Shown: positions 8,650 to 16,331, numbered from the stretch's first letter. The stretch is 64,000 nt of DNA from Planctomycetota bacterium (GCA_020638635.1 JACKIE010000010.1:34587-98586); one strand, 5' to 3'. Notes: generated by a model from the sequence alone, not told the origin. Made by a program: numbers and translations.

Positions 8650-8764
8650 ATCGCCGAGTCGCGCCAGGCAAAGGCGCGAGCGGGGGACCCAGGTTTCTGG
8701 GGCTAATCGCGCCAGCGTAGGGCTACTCTTCGGCCCGAGCCCGTCAGCTAACCCCGCAGGCGTT
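8650..8764 (+). promoter_or_regulatory. ydaO/yuaA cyclic-di-AMP riboswitch aptamer
   Basis: The conserved core is plain by eye: GGGGGACCCA at about 8682-8691, then TGGGG-TAATC near 8699-8709, and CCCGTCAGCTAACC followed by GCAGGCG ending at 8762. The P1 helix can form between CGCC (8652-8655) and GGCG (8759-8762). This matches the ydaO-yuaA class, which binds cyclic di-AMP and usually turns gene expression off. It precedes a potassium-uptake gene, a well-established target of c-di-AMP. Confidence 0.9.
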
Positions 8765-8849
8765 GGAGAGGAGCCGCCCGGCGCGAATCGAGACGCGCCT
8801 CCAACGGCATCCTCATTTGCGTGCACCGGCAGGATTACTAGCCTGCCGG
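8761..8849 (+). promoter_or_regulatory. Probable riboswitch expression platform
   Basis: Bases 8761-8768 (CGTTGGAG), which include the P1 3' strand, can instead pair with 8798-8806 (CCTCCAACG), giving two mutually exclusive folds. Downstream, CCGGCAGG (8826-8833) pairs perfectly with CCTGCCGG (8842-8849). No T-run follows, so control may be on Rho, stability or translation and not by a classic terminator. Confidence 0.55.
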
Positions 8850-8879
8850 GCGGTTGGCGCATGGCGCGCCGGGGGTGAC

Positions 8880-10718
8880 GTGACAGACACCAAGCTGATC
8901 ACCCGCATCTTCACGGACGAACGCGTCGAAAAATGGCGCGAGCGCTACTTCTGGGTCAACACCATCACAGCCGTCGTCGCGCTCGCCAGCTTTCTGCTCT
9001 ACCACGGCAAGGCGTTCCCCGATTCCTGGACGCCCTGGATCACCGTGTTGCAGGCGCTCTGCCTGATCCTGTTGATCGGGGAAACGCTGGGCGTCTACAT
9101 CGCCAGCCGCACGCTGGCGGAAGGCTGGCGCCAGGCCCCCACCGACACCCTTGGGCTGCTGGTCGGCCTTCTGATGGGCCTCGGCCTGTTCCTCGCTTCT
9201 CACTGGGCCAGCGGCGTTCTGACCGAAGCGGACACGTTCAACGCGTTCGCGCTGTTGACGCAAGCCGGGCTGGGCGCGTTCGTGACGATCCGGCTGCTGC
9301 GCTTCTTCAGCATACTGACCCGCCTGATCCAGAGCCCGCTGCTGGTGTTTACCGGCAGCTTCGGCGGCCTGATCCTGCTGGGCACCGGCTTGCTGCTGCT
9401 GCCGGGCGCGCACACACCCGGGCACGAAATCGGCTTCCTGGACGCGTTCTTCACCGCCACCTCCGCCACCTGCGTGACCGGCCTGGTGGTGGTGGACACC
9501 GGCGCGGCCTGGACGCGCTTCGGCCAGCTGGTGATCCTCGCGCTCATCCAGTGCGGCGGCCTGGGTATCATGACCTTCGCCGCCTTCTTCGGGCTCGCGT
9601 TCGGGCGCGGCATGGGCGTGCGCGGCGCGGCGGCCGTGGGAGAGATGCTGAACCTGGATTTCGTCGGGCGCGTGGGACGGCTGGCGGCGTGGATCGTGGG
9701 CATCACCTTCAGCTTCGAGCTGCTGGGCGGGCTGGCGCTGTACGGGCACTGGGTGGACGCCGCCGGCGCGCCGCTGCCGACGGGCGAGCAGATTTATTAC
9801 TCGGCGTTCCACAGCATCAGCGCGTTCTGCAACGCGGGCTTCGCGCTGTACGGCGACAGCATGGTGCGCTACGCGGGCGACTGGCCGGTGGTGCTGAGCA
9901 TCTCGGGCCTGGTGATCGCGGGCGGCGTCGGCTTCACGGTGATCGTGGACCTTGCGACCTATCGCTTCTGGGCCAATCCGTACTTCCGCCGCATCCCGAT
10001 CATCCGGCGCAAGGTGCGGCACCAGCAGCTGCCGCGGCTTTCGACCCAGACGCGCATCGTACTGATCGTGACGCTGGCGCTGCTGCTGGTCGGCACCTTC
10101 GGCTTCTGGGCGCTGGAGGCCGGCAACACCCTGAAGGACCGCGGCTTCTCCGAGCAGCTGGCGGCCTCGTTCTTCCAGGGCATGACGCCGCGGACCGCCG
10201 GCTTCAACAGCGTGGATTACGGGCAGTTGCTTCCGGTAACCCAGTTCTTCACCATGTTGCTCATGCTGATCGGCGCCAGCCCAGGCAGCACAGGCGGCGG
10301 CCTCAAGACCACCACCTTCGTGGTCATGCTGCTTGCCGTGGTCGCCACCCTGCGCGGCCGCCCGACGGAGGCATTCAAGCGGCGCATCCCGGAAGCTCTG
10401 ATCCGCAAGAGCCTGGTGATGCTGTTCCTGGTGCTGACGTTCACCAACACGGCGCTGCTGTTGCTGATGCTGACGGAAGCCGACGGCATCGGCTCGGTCG
10501 AGCAGGGCTTCGAGAAGCTGGCCTTCGAAGTTGTCAGCGCGTTCTGCACGGTGGGCCTGAGCACCGGCATCACCACGGAATTGACCGGGCTCGGCAAGCT
10601 GATCATCATCGCCTGCATGTACGTGGGGCGAGTCGGGCCGTTGACACTGGTACTCGCAATCGGCAGCAAGCAGCCGCGCAAATTCGAGTACCCGGAAGAA
10701 CAGGTCATGATTGGCTAG
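8880..10718 (+). CDS. Potassium uptake channel subunit, KtrB/TrkH family
   Basis: A 612-residue multi-span membrane protein that conducts potassium (often with sodium) inward. Four pore loops are recognisable: SATCVTGLVVVD (Cys at about residue 198), HSISAFCNAGFALYG, GMTPRTAGFNSVDYG and FCTVGLSTGIT. About four hydrophobic segments precede the first pore, longer than minimal KtrB. I chose the GTG at 8880 with GGGGG just upstream; a more upstream TTG lies inside the riboswitch. It is followed by ktrA after 69 bases, and expression is probably governed by cyclic di-AMP. Confidence 0.93.
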   Translation: MTDTKLITRIFTDERVEKWRERYFWVNTITAVVALASFLLYHGKAFPDSWTPWITVLQALCLILLIGETLGVYIASRTLAEGWRQAPTDTLGLLVGLLMGLGLFLASHWASGVLTEADTFNAFALLTQAGLGAFVTIRLLRFFSILTRLIQSPLLVFTGSFGGLILLGTGLLLLPGAHTPGHEIGFLDAFFTATSATCVTGLVVVDTGAAWTRFGQLVILALIQCGGLGIMTFAAFFGLAFGRGMGVRGAAAVGEMLNLDFVGRVGRLAAWIVGITFSFELLGGLALYGHWVDAAGAPLPTGEQIYYSAFHSISAFCNAGFALYGDSMVRYAGDWPVVLSISGLVIAGGVGFTVIVDLATYRFWANPYFRRIPIIRRKVRHQQLPRLSTQTRIVLIVTLALLLVGTFGFWALEAGNTLKDRGFSEQLAASFFQGMTPRTAGFNSVDYGQLLPVTQFFTMLLMLIGASPGSTGGGLKTTTFVVMLLAVVATLRGRPTEAFKRRIPEALIRKSLVMLFLVLTFTNTALLLLMLTEADGIGSVEQGFEKLAFEVVSAFCTVGLSTGITTELTGLGKLIIIACMYVGRVGPLTLVLAIGSKQPRKFEYPEEQVMIG

Positions 10719-10720
10719 AG

Positions 10721-10761
10721 CCCCGGCGGAAGCGCCGGGGACCGGCGCGCAGTTGCGCCGG
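10721..10761 (+). other. Two tandem perfect hairpins between channel and gating-subunit genes
   Basis: CCCCGGCG (10721-10728) pairs with CGCCGGGG (10733-10740). CCGGCGC (10742-10748) pairs with GCGCCGG (10755-10761). Neither is followed by a T-run. They may set the stoichiometry of the two potassium-transport subunits through RNA processing or partial termination. Confidence 0.6.
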
Positions 10762-10787
10762 AACGGGAATGGGAAGACGGGACGAAC

Positions 10788-11456
10788 ATGCAGAAGGTTG
10801 CTGTCATCGGATTGGGTCGCTTCGGTATGGCGCTGGCGGAGACGCTGGCCAAGGACGGCCTTGAGGTCATCGCCATCGACACCAACCCCGACGTCGTGGA
10901 CGCGATCAAGGACAGGGTCGCGCTGGCCGTTACCGCCAACGCGACGGAGCTGGAAACCCAGCGCTCGCTGGGCCTGGGCAAGGTGGACACCGTGGTGGTG
11001 GCGATCGGCGAGAACTTCGAGGCCTGCCAGCTCGCGATGCTGGCGGCGCGCGACCTGAGTTACCCGCGCGTGATCGCGCGCGCCAACGACCGCGTGAAGG
11101 AAACCATCCTGCGCCGGCTCGGCGCCGACGAAGTGATCATGCCCGAGGAACAGGCGGCGCTGAAGCTGGCCCAGAAGCTGGCCAAGCCCAGCCTGCTGGA
11201 GGCCGTGGACATCGGCAGCGAGCACAGCTTCGTGCAGGTGAAGGCGCCGCGCGAGATTCTGGGCAAGACGCTGCTGGAGCTGCAGCTGCGCAAGAACTTC
11301 GGCGTAAACCTGGTGGCGATCCGCAAGCCCGCCAAGGAGGGCGGCGCGGAGTCGATCAGCATCCCCGGCCCCGACACCAAGCCCGAAGCCGATGACGTGC
11401 TGATGCTGGTAGGCAAGAACAAAGACATCGACCGCTTCATCCGCGAGACGGAGTAG
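10788..11456 (+). CDS. Potassium uptake gating subunit KtrA/TrkA (RCK domain)
   Basis: A 222-residue cytoplasmic regulator that forms a ring under the KtrB channel. The N-terminal Rossmann fold shows VIGLGRFGMALAETL (GxGxxG, residues 6-20) and an acidic end of beta2 (IAIDTN), suited to ATP/ADP or NAD binding. A TrkA-C (RCK_C) domain occupies about residues 135-220; in related proteins this domain binds cyclic di-AMP. If so, the second messenger could act on both the RNA and the protein of this system. Length matches single-RCK KtrA. Confidence 0.92.
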   Translation: MQKVAVIGLGRFGMALAETLAKDGLEVIAIDTNPDVVDAIKDRVALAVTANATELETQRSLGLGKVDTVVVAIGENFEACQLAMLAARDLSYPRVIARANDRVKETILRRLGADEVIMPEEQAALKLAQKLAKPSLLEAVDIGSEHSFVQVKAPREILGKTLLELQLRKNFGVNLVAIRKPAKEGGAESISIPGPDTKPEADDVLMLVGKNKDIDRFIRETE

Positions 11457-11500
11457 CGCCGGCGTTTGGCGACTGCCCGTCCATGGGGTATTAATAAGGA

Positions 11501-11800
11501 ATGAACCGGACGGCCGAAATCCCCTACCACTACGGCGACCTGTGCGCGCATCTGGCGCGACCCGCAGGCAGAACAAAACCCAAGACCACGGGCATGATCC
11601 TGGTGCCGGCCCTGGCCGCGCTGTTCGGGCTGCTCGTCGTGTTTCCGGCGTTGGCGGTTTCGGTCGCGGCTTTCATTGAGCGCGATATTTGCACCGGCCT
11701 GGTTTCGTTCGCCTACGCGCTTCTGTACACCCCGTTCGCGGCGCTGCCCCTGATCAGCATCCGGAACTTCATCAAGCAGCAGCGCCTGAACTGCCGATAG
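11501..11800 (+). CDS. Small membrane protein, 99 residues
   Basis: It has two hydrophobic segments (about residues 33-55 and 66-85) after a soluble N-terminus. AAGGA lies directly against the ATG, which is closer than usual, so a start at the internal ATG (11594) is possible. It lies between ktrA and xerD on the same strand. Family not recognised. Confidence 0.5.
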   Translation: MNRTAEIPYHYGDLCAHLARPAGRTKPKTTGMILVPALAALFGLLVVFPALAVSVAAFIERDICTGLVSFAYALLYTPFAALPLISIRNFIKQQRLNCR

Positions 11801-11832
11801 GCCACCTTGGCGCCGGTGCGCCGGGAGGCCCC

Positions 11833-12744
11833 ATGGGCGGCGGTTCCTGTGAACTTCGGCTTCTGCTGGAAGCCTACCTTGACTACCTGCGCCTGGAGTG
11901 CGGCCTGGCCGAGAACTCGCTGGTCGCGTACCGCCGCGACCTCGAGTTGCTGCTCGAGTTCCTGTTCCGGCGCGACATCTTCGAGGCCTTCGCCGTGCGC
12001 CCCGACGACCTGGTCGAGTTCCTGGCCGAGCAGCGTCACGCCGGCATCTCCGCCCGCAGCGTGGCGCGGCGGGTTTCCGCCCTGCGCATGTTCTTCCGCT
12101 TCTGCGGCGTCGAGAAACGCAGCGAGCACGACCCCGCCCAGCACCTGCAGCCCCCCAAGCTGGCCCAGCCCCTGCCCGACTACCTCACCGAGGAACACGT
12201 CGAGGCGCTGCTGAACGCCCCGGTCGGCACGCGCCCGCTGCTGCTGCGCGACCGCGCCATCCTGCATACCCTGTACGCCACCGGCGCCCGCGTCAGCGAG
12301 GTCTGCGGCCTCACCCTGAACCGCCTGCACCTCGAGGCTGGCTACCTGTCCGTGCGCGGCAAGGGCAACAAGGAGCGCGTCGTGCCGATCGGCGCCCGCG
12401 CCATCGAGCACGTGCGCGGCTGGCTCGAGCGCGGACGTCCCGCCCTGCTGAAGCGGCCGGGCGATTTCGTCTACGTCAGCAAGTCCGGGCGCCGGCTGTC
12501 GCGCACGCGGGTGTGGGACCTGGTGAAGCTGTACGCGCGCATGGCCGGCCTGCGCAGCGACGACATCCACCCGCACACCCTGCGCCACTGCTTTGCCACC
12601 CATATGCTCGAGAACGGGGCCGACATCCGCAGCGTGCAGGAAATGCTGGGCCACGTCAGCATCAGCACCACGCAGATCTACACGCACGTTGACCAGAAGC
12701 GGCTGCGCAGCGTGATGCAGCGCTTTCACCCGCGTGCGGGGTAG
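11833..12744 (+). CDS. xerD: Site-specific tyrosine recombinase XerD
   Basis: This 303-residue recombinase resolves chromosome dimers at dif with XerC and FtsK. The N-terminal SAM-like core-binding domain (about residues 5-90) is followed by the catalytic domain with all five expected residues: Arg153 (ATGARVSE), His248 and Arg251 (HTLRHCFATH), His274 (LGHVSISTTQ) and Tyr283 (IYTHV). The C-terminal RLRSVMQRFHPRAG resembles XerD more than XerC. GGGAGG precedes the ATG at 11833; a longer frame upstream overlaps the previous gene and is not family-like. No mobile-element context is seen, so it is taken as the housekeeping enzyme. Confidence 0.9.
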   Translation: MGGGSCELRLLLEAYLDYLRLECGLAENSLVAYRRDLELLLEFLFRRDIFEAFAVRPDDLVEFLAEQRHAGISARSVARRVSALRMFFRFCGVEKRSEHDPAQHLQPPKLAQPLPDYLTEEHVEALLNAPVGTRPLLLRDRAILHTLYATGARVSEVCGLTLNRLHLEAGYLSVRGKGNKERVVPIGARAIEHVRGWLERGRPALLKRPGDFVYVSKSGRRLSRTRVWDLVKLYARMAGLRSDDIHPHTLRHCFATHMLENGADIRSVQEMLGHVSISTTQIYTHVDQKRLRSVMQRFHPRAG

Positions 12745-12794
12745 GGCAACCCTTGGGGGGCACGTGCCCGCGGGCGAAGCAAGCATCGCCCCTA
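12742..12794. terminator. GTAGGG...CCCTAC palindromic spacer between convergent genes
   Basis: The spacer carries GCACGTGC and GGGCGAAGC words and is bounded by the two TAG stop codons themselves (12742-12744 on plus, 12792-12794 on minus). The gap is 47 bases, the same as at 3.07 kb. Probably a bidirectional terminator. Confidence 0.5.
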
Positions 12795-13331
12795 CGCCCG
12801 CACGATCTCGACCACGCAGGCGTTGTTCTGATCCGGCTGGGCCGCGGGCTGCTTCATGTTCACACGGAACTGCAACCGGCCGTGGAAGCGCTCGACCAGC
12901 GAGGCGATGATGCCGATGTCGAACTGGTTGGGGTAAGGGTTGTTGCAGCGGATTTCGTAATGGTCGAGCCCCACCTCGACGTATTTGTACTCGCCGATCT
13001 CTCCTCCTCGGTGGGCGTGGTGGTAGGCCACGTCGATCGACTGCAACGCTGAGGGCACGTCGAACATCTGCTCGTCGGGAAACTGGGCCGAGTAAGGGAT
13101 GCGCCGCCCGATCGAGTACAGAGTGTCCGGCCCAAGGTAGTCGTGGATCTTGCGGTAGACGTCCAGCCAGGCCTGCTGCGAGTACCACTCAGCGGGCTGG
13201 ATCGAGGATAGCCCGCAGCTTTCCAGCAGCTCGCGCGCGACGGCGCCGACCAGCATGCCCGACGACACCGCCAGAACGGTGCGCCCGTCCACCTCGACCT
13301 CGGGTGAGCTTGCCTGGAAAACCCTGAACAC
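12792..13331 (-). CDS. Uncharacterised protein, partner of TetR regulator
   Basis: A soluble 179-residue protein with no signal peptide. The segment YLGPDTLYSIGRRIP followed by CNNPYPNQFDIGIIASL recalls small ligand-binding proteins of the V4R/heme-NO-binding type, but this is only an impression. It starts 8 bases after the TetR-family gene, so the two form an operon. A sensor or accessory role beside the regulator is plausible. Function unknown. Confidence 0.7.
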   Translation of the reverse strand: MFRVFQASSPEVEVDGRTVLAVSSGMLVGAVARELLESCGLSSIQPAEWYSQQAWLDVYRKIHDYLGPDTLYSIGRRIPYSAQFPDEQMFDVPSALQSIDVAYHHAHRGGEIGEYKYVEVGLDHYEIRCNNPYPNQFDIGIIASLVERFHGRLQFRVNMKQPAAQPDQNNACVVEIVRA

Positions 13332-13339
13332 CCAACCCC

Positions 13340-13948
13340 CTACATCAACGCGCCAAGCCCACGCATGGCGTTGCTAACGGCATCGCGGACGCCGAGCCCG
13401 CCCTCGCCAACCAGGTCCGGCATGGCCAGCTTCTGGTGGACGGTTCCCATCATCGTCGCCAGCAGGATCGCTGCCCCACGTCCGCAATCATCGCAGCCGG
13501 GCACCTGGCCCTTATCCATGGCCCTGCGCAACAACACCTGGATGGCGAATCGACTCTCCGCCATCAGTTGCCGCACCCCGCGCCCGAGCTGGTCGTCGGC
13601 CTTCTTGCCCACATGACCGAACATGTGCAGCACCACCGGGGCGTCGTCGCCGAGGCTCAAGATGCGTTTCTCATGGGACTCGCAGAAGGCCAGGATGCGC
13701 GCCAAGGGCTCCAGCTCGTCGGAAAGGCGGGCGCCGTCATCTTCGAAGGTAAAGAGGTGGCGAACCAGATCGCCCGCCAAGGCCTCCTTACTGTCGAAGT
13801 AAAGGTAGACGCTGCCCTTGGCAACACCGGCGGCTTCGGCAATGTCGGCTACGGAGGCGCCATCGATGCCATCGCGCCCGAATATCTTGAGGGCGGCCTG
13901 CAACAGCTGGCGGTATCTGGCCTCGCGCTTGGGGGAAGTTAGGCGCAT
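13340..13948 (-). CDS. TetR/AcrR family transcriptional regulator
   Basis: A 202-residue repressor-type regulator. The N-terminal helix-turn-helix is clear (ALKIFGRDGIDGASVADIAEAAGVAKGS split over residues 18-45, then VYLYFDSKEAL). The C-terminal ligand domain is unassigned. There is no good ribosome-binding site, and a probable -10 lies close to the ATG, so the message may be leaderless. An operator-like TGACC-N4-GGTCA directly abuts the start and suggests autoregulation. It heads a two-gene operon. Confidence 0.88.
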   Translation of the reverse strand: MRLTSPKREARYRQLLQAALKIFGRDGIDGASVADIAEAAGVAKGSVYLYFDSKEALAGDLVRHLFTFEDDGARLSDELEPLARILAFCESHEKRILSLGDDAPVVLHMFGHVGKKADDQLGRGVRQLMAESRFAIQVLLRRAMDKGQVPGCDDCGRGAAILLATMMGTVHQKLAMPDLVGEGGLGVRDAVSNAMRGLGALM

Positions 13949-13949
13949 C

Positions 13950-13963
13950 TGACCAACCGGTCA
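13950..13963. promoter_or_regulatory. Putative TetR autoregulatory operator
   Basis: TGACCAACCGGTCA has symmetric TGACC/GGTCA half-sites and lies one base upstream of the TetR start codon. The size and form are typical of short TetR-family operators. Binding here would block initiation. Confidence 0.55.
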
Positions 13964-14065
13964 ATAGAGACAGTATGTGCAATTACACAAAAGGCTACCG
14001 CCTCAGCAGCAGCTTTTCCAATCAGAACGTAAGAAATAATCCACAACTACAATCATCAGACACGG

Positions 14066-14094
14066 AACGACCCGCGGACGGGCCGCGGGTCGTT
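14066..14094 (-). terminator. Strong hairpin downstream of ilvE
   Basis: Twelve bases (14066-14077) pair perfectly with 14083-14094 around a 5-base loop, giving a very GC-rich stem. It lies just past the ilvE stop on the minus strand. The short T-run is on the plus-strand side, so the termination direction is not certain. Confidence 0.65.
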
Positions 14095-14110
14095 TCTACA
14101 TTGTGATCAT

Positions 14111-15031
14111 TCACACGCGAGTGATAAATCCCCACTTGTCCTCGCCGCGCCCCTGCACCAGGTCCAGGTACGCTTTCTGGATCTTCTCCGTGATCGGACC
14201 GCGGCTGCCGCTGCCGATGCTGATCTTGTCCAGGCTGCGGATCGGCGTCACCTCGGCGGCCGTGCCTACCGCGAATACTTCGTCGGCCATGTACAGTTGC
14301 TCGCGGGTCAAGTTGGTCTCGACCACCTCGATGCCCATTTCGCGCGCCAGGCGCATCACGGTGTCGCGGGTGATGCCCTTGAGAATCGAGTGCCCGCCGC
14401 TGGGCGTGGTGATGATGCCGTCGCGCACCACGAAAATGTTCTCGCCGCTGCCCTCGCTCAGCAGCCCGTTGTTGTCCAGCGCGATGCCCTCGCTGTAGCC
14501 GTTCAGGATCGCTTCCATTTTAATCAGCGCGCCGCTGGCGTAGTTCGCGCCCGCCTTGGCCATGGCCGGCGTGGTGTTCGGCCGGTTGCGCGTCCAGGTG
14601 CTGATCTGCATATCCACGCCCTTTTCGAGCGCTTCAGCGCCGAGATACGCACCCCAGTGCCAGGTGATGATGTCGAGGGTGACCGGGTTCTTGAGCGGGT
14701 TCACGCCCATGGGCCCCAGGTCGCGGTAGGCGATCGGCCGCAGGTAACAGGCCTTGAAGTTGTTGACCTTCACGGCCTGCACGCAGGCCTGCTCTACCTG
14801 CTCGGGCGTGAACTTCAGCTCCATGCGGTAGATCTTGGCGCTGTCGAACAGGCGGCGGATGTGGTCTTTCAGGCGGAAGATGCCGGCCTGCCCGCCCACG
14901 TCATAGGCCCTGATGCCCTCGAACACCGAACTGCCGTAATGCAGCACATGCGCGCAGACGTGCACGGTGGCGTCTTCCCAGGCGATGAATTCGCCGTTGC
15001 GCCAGATCTTTTCGCAGAGTTTTTGAGTCAT
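14111..15031 (-). CDS. ilvE: Branched-chain amino acid aminotransferase
   Basis: A fold-type IV PLP enzyme of 306 residues that transaminates leucine, isoleucine and valine with glutamate/2-oxoglutarate. Family features include WRNGEFIAWEDATVHV, HYGSSVFEGIRAY, the PLP Lys near ANYASGALIKMEA, EGSGENIFVVRDG and EVFAVGTAAEVTPIRS. Length matches the bacterial IlvE. GGAGACACC lies upstream of the ATG. It is monocistronic; the inverted-repeat cassette at 15.05-15.55 kb separates it from rdgB. Confidence 0.95.
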   Translation of the reverse strand: MTQKLCEKIWRNGEFIAWEDATVHVCAHVLHYGSSVFEGIRAYDVGGQAGIFRLKDHIRRLFDSAKIYRMELKFTPEQVEQACVQAVKVNNFKACYLRPIAYRDLGPMGVNPLKNPVTLDIITWHWGAYLGAEALEKGVDMQISTWTRNRPNTTPAMAKAGANYASGALIKMEAILNGYSEGIALDNNGLLSEGSGENIFVVRDGIITTPSGGHSILKGITRDTVMRLAREMGIEVVETNLTREQLYMADEVFAVGTAAEVTPIRSLDKISIGSGSRGPITEKIQKAYLDLVQGRGEDKWGFITRV

Positions 15032-15048
15032 GGGTGTCTCCTGGATCA

Positions 15049-15082
15049 GGCGGCAGGCTGCAGGCGGGAGGCGGCAGTTAAC
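15049..15082. repeat. Left inverted-repeat arm of four-helix-bundle cassette
   Basis: A 34-base G-rich arm of GGCGGCAGGC words ending in CAGTTAAC. It is the near-exact reverse complement of 15513-15546, with a few mismatches in the middle. The arm stops 17 bases from the 3' end of the enclosed gene. Confidence 0.85.
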
Positions 15083-15099
15083 CGCTCAATACCCTGGGT

Positions 15100-15492
15100 C
15101 TACCGGTTGTTCTTGTTTGCGCCCTTGTCAACACTGTCAATCAGGCCGTTCAGCATTCGCCCGAGTTCGTCGTACACGTCCAACAGTCTCTCGCAGTCCG
15201 CCTCGGTGATGTACTCAAGCATGTATGCTATCTCAATCGCTGTTTCTACTTCACCCTGCGAGCCGTGCGCCGTTACCAGCAGGCGCACGTAGTCCTTGGG
15301 GTAGCGCCTGCGCTTGTACCCTTCGGCTATGTTCATCGGCACCGAAGCGGCCGCGCGGCGAGTCTGGCTGGTCAGGGCGTACAACTCGTCTTTTGGAAAC
15401 CTGCGGGTCAGCTGGTAGATCTCTTTTACGGCGACCATCGCCTTCTGCCATACGTTGAGGTTCCGAAAACCGCTTCGTTCCCGCCGCGCCAT
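15100..15492 (-). CDS. Four-helix bundle protein (S23/23S rRNA intervening-sequence type)
   Basis: A 130-residue all-helical protein of the family first seen in intervening sequences of 23S rRNA and related to the Avd protein of diversity-generating retroelements. The signature is LNVWQKAMVAVKEIYQLT, then FPKDELYALTSQTRRAAASV, then NIAEGYKRR. It is basic and forms pentameric barrels in known relatives. It sits alone between two inverted-repeat arms, separate from any rRNA or reverse transcriptase. The arms touch the rdgB stop on one side. This makes it look like cargo or the encoded factor of a small mobile unit. Confidence 0.9.
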   Translation of the reverse strand: MARRERSGFRNLNVWQKAMVAVKEIYQLTRRFPKDELYALTSQTRRAAASVPMNIAEGYKRRRYPKDYVRLLVTAHGSQGEVETAIEIAYMLEYITEADCERLLDVYDELGRMLNGLIDSVDKGANKNNR

Positions 15493-15512
15493 TGAGAACT
15501 CCCGCAGTCGCC

Positions 15513-15546
15513 GTTAACTGCCGCCTGCCGCCTCCCGCCTGCCGCC
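15513..15546. repeat. Right inverted-repeat arm of four-helix-bundle cassette
   Basis: The reverse-complement partner of 15049-15082, beginning GTTAACTGCCGCC. Its last base is the last base of the rdgB stop codon, so insertion occurred exactly at, or restored, the end of that gene. Confidence 0.85.
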
Positions 15547-16331
15547 TACTTCCCCAGCAGCTTCTCAAGCTCCAGCCTGAACTTCCCCAGCGCTTTTGCC
15601 CGGTGACTGATCTTGTTCTTTTCTTCCGCCGGAAGCTCGCCGAAGGTCTTGTTCAGCGGCGGGTACAGGAACAGCGGATCGTAACCGAAGCCGCCCTTGC
15701 CGCGCGGCTCGTCAATGATAGTGCCTTCCGCCGTTCCGCGCACTGTAAACAGTATGCCTTGCGGGCTGGCCAGCGCGATCTCGCAGACGAAGCGCGCCTT
15801 GCGCTTTTCCGCCGGCACCCCCTTCAGGTTCTTCAGCAGCAGCGCGTTGTTGGCCGCGTCGTCGCCCTGTTTGCCCGCGTAGCGCGCGCTGATCACTCCC
15901 GGCGCGCCGCCCAGGGCGTCCACCTCAAGCCCGCTGTCGTCAGCCATCACCAGCAGCTCCAGGTTGGTGGGCTTGACCACCTTGGGCATGCGCTCAGGCG
16001 TCAGGCTGACCTTGCGCTGGCGGCCGCTGGTGCTGCGGTGGCGCTTGGCCGACAGCTGCTCGAAGTCGGTCTCGTCGTCGTCGTCGATCGACGTGGACTG
16101 GCTGGCGAAGCCGACCCGCCCCACCAGCGCGATGAAGCGCGCGATCTCGAACGCCTTCTTCTGCGCGTTGCCGGCGAAGGTGTCCGCGTCTTCGCGGATC
16201 TCCGGCACGCCCGTGAAGGCACTCAGCGCCTGCAACTCAACGCCCGGCAGCCCGTGCAGGATCTGGTTGATCTCACGGAACTTGTGCCGGTTGTTGGTGG
16301 CTACGACGATGTTCACTGGGCTGGAGCTCAT
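15546..16331 (-). CDS. rdgB: XTP/dITP pyrophosphatase (RdgB/HAM1) with internal insertion
   Basis: It hydrolyses non-canonical purine triphosphates (ITP, dITP, XTP) to monophosphates, keeping them out of DNA and RNA. Family motifs are complete: VVATNNRHKFREI at the N-terminus, DTFAGNAQKKA, MADDSGLEVDALGGAPGV (about 129-146), GFGYDPLFLYP and HRAKAL at the end. The protein is 261 residues against a usual 195-205. The extra roughly 60 residues lie at about 67-126, just before the MADDSG loop; they begin with an acidic run (SIDDDDETDF) and then a basic run. The insertion is not one of the DNA palindromes. Confidence 0.93.
   Translation of the reverse strand: MSSSPVNIVVATNNRHKFREINQILHGLPGVELQALSAFTGVPEIREDADTFAGNAQKKAFEIARFIALVGRVGFASQSTSIDDDDETDFEQLSAKRHRSTSGRQRKVSLTPERMPKVVKPTNLELLVMADDSGLEVDALGGAPGVISARYAGKQGDDAANNALLLKNLKGVPAEKRKARFVCEIALASPQGILFTVRGTAEGTIIDEPRGKGGFGYDPLFLYPPLNKTFGELPAEEKNKISHRAKALGKFRLELEKLLGK

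Noticed and set aside
8838..11576. A 912-codon open frame on the minus strand opposite ktrB and ktrA
   Set aside because: It is antisense to two clear family members, rich in His/Arg/Gln/Ala as expected from shadow translation of GC-rich genes, and matches no family.
11833..12744. XerD as integrase of a mobile element
   Set aside because: It ends with an XerD-type C-terminus and has no phage or island genes next to it; the island lies 43 kb away.
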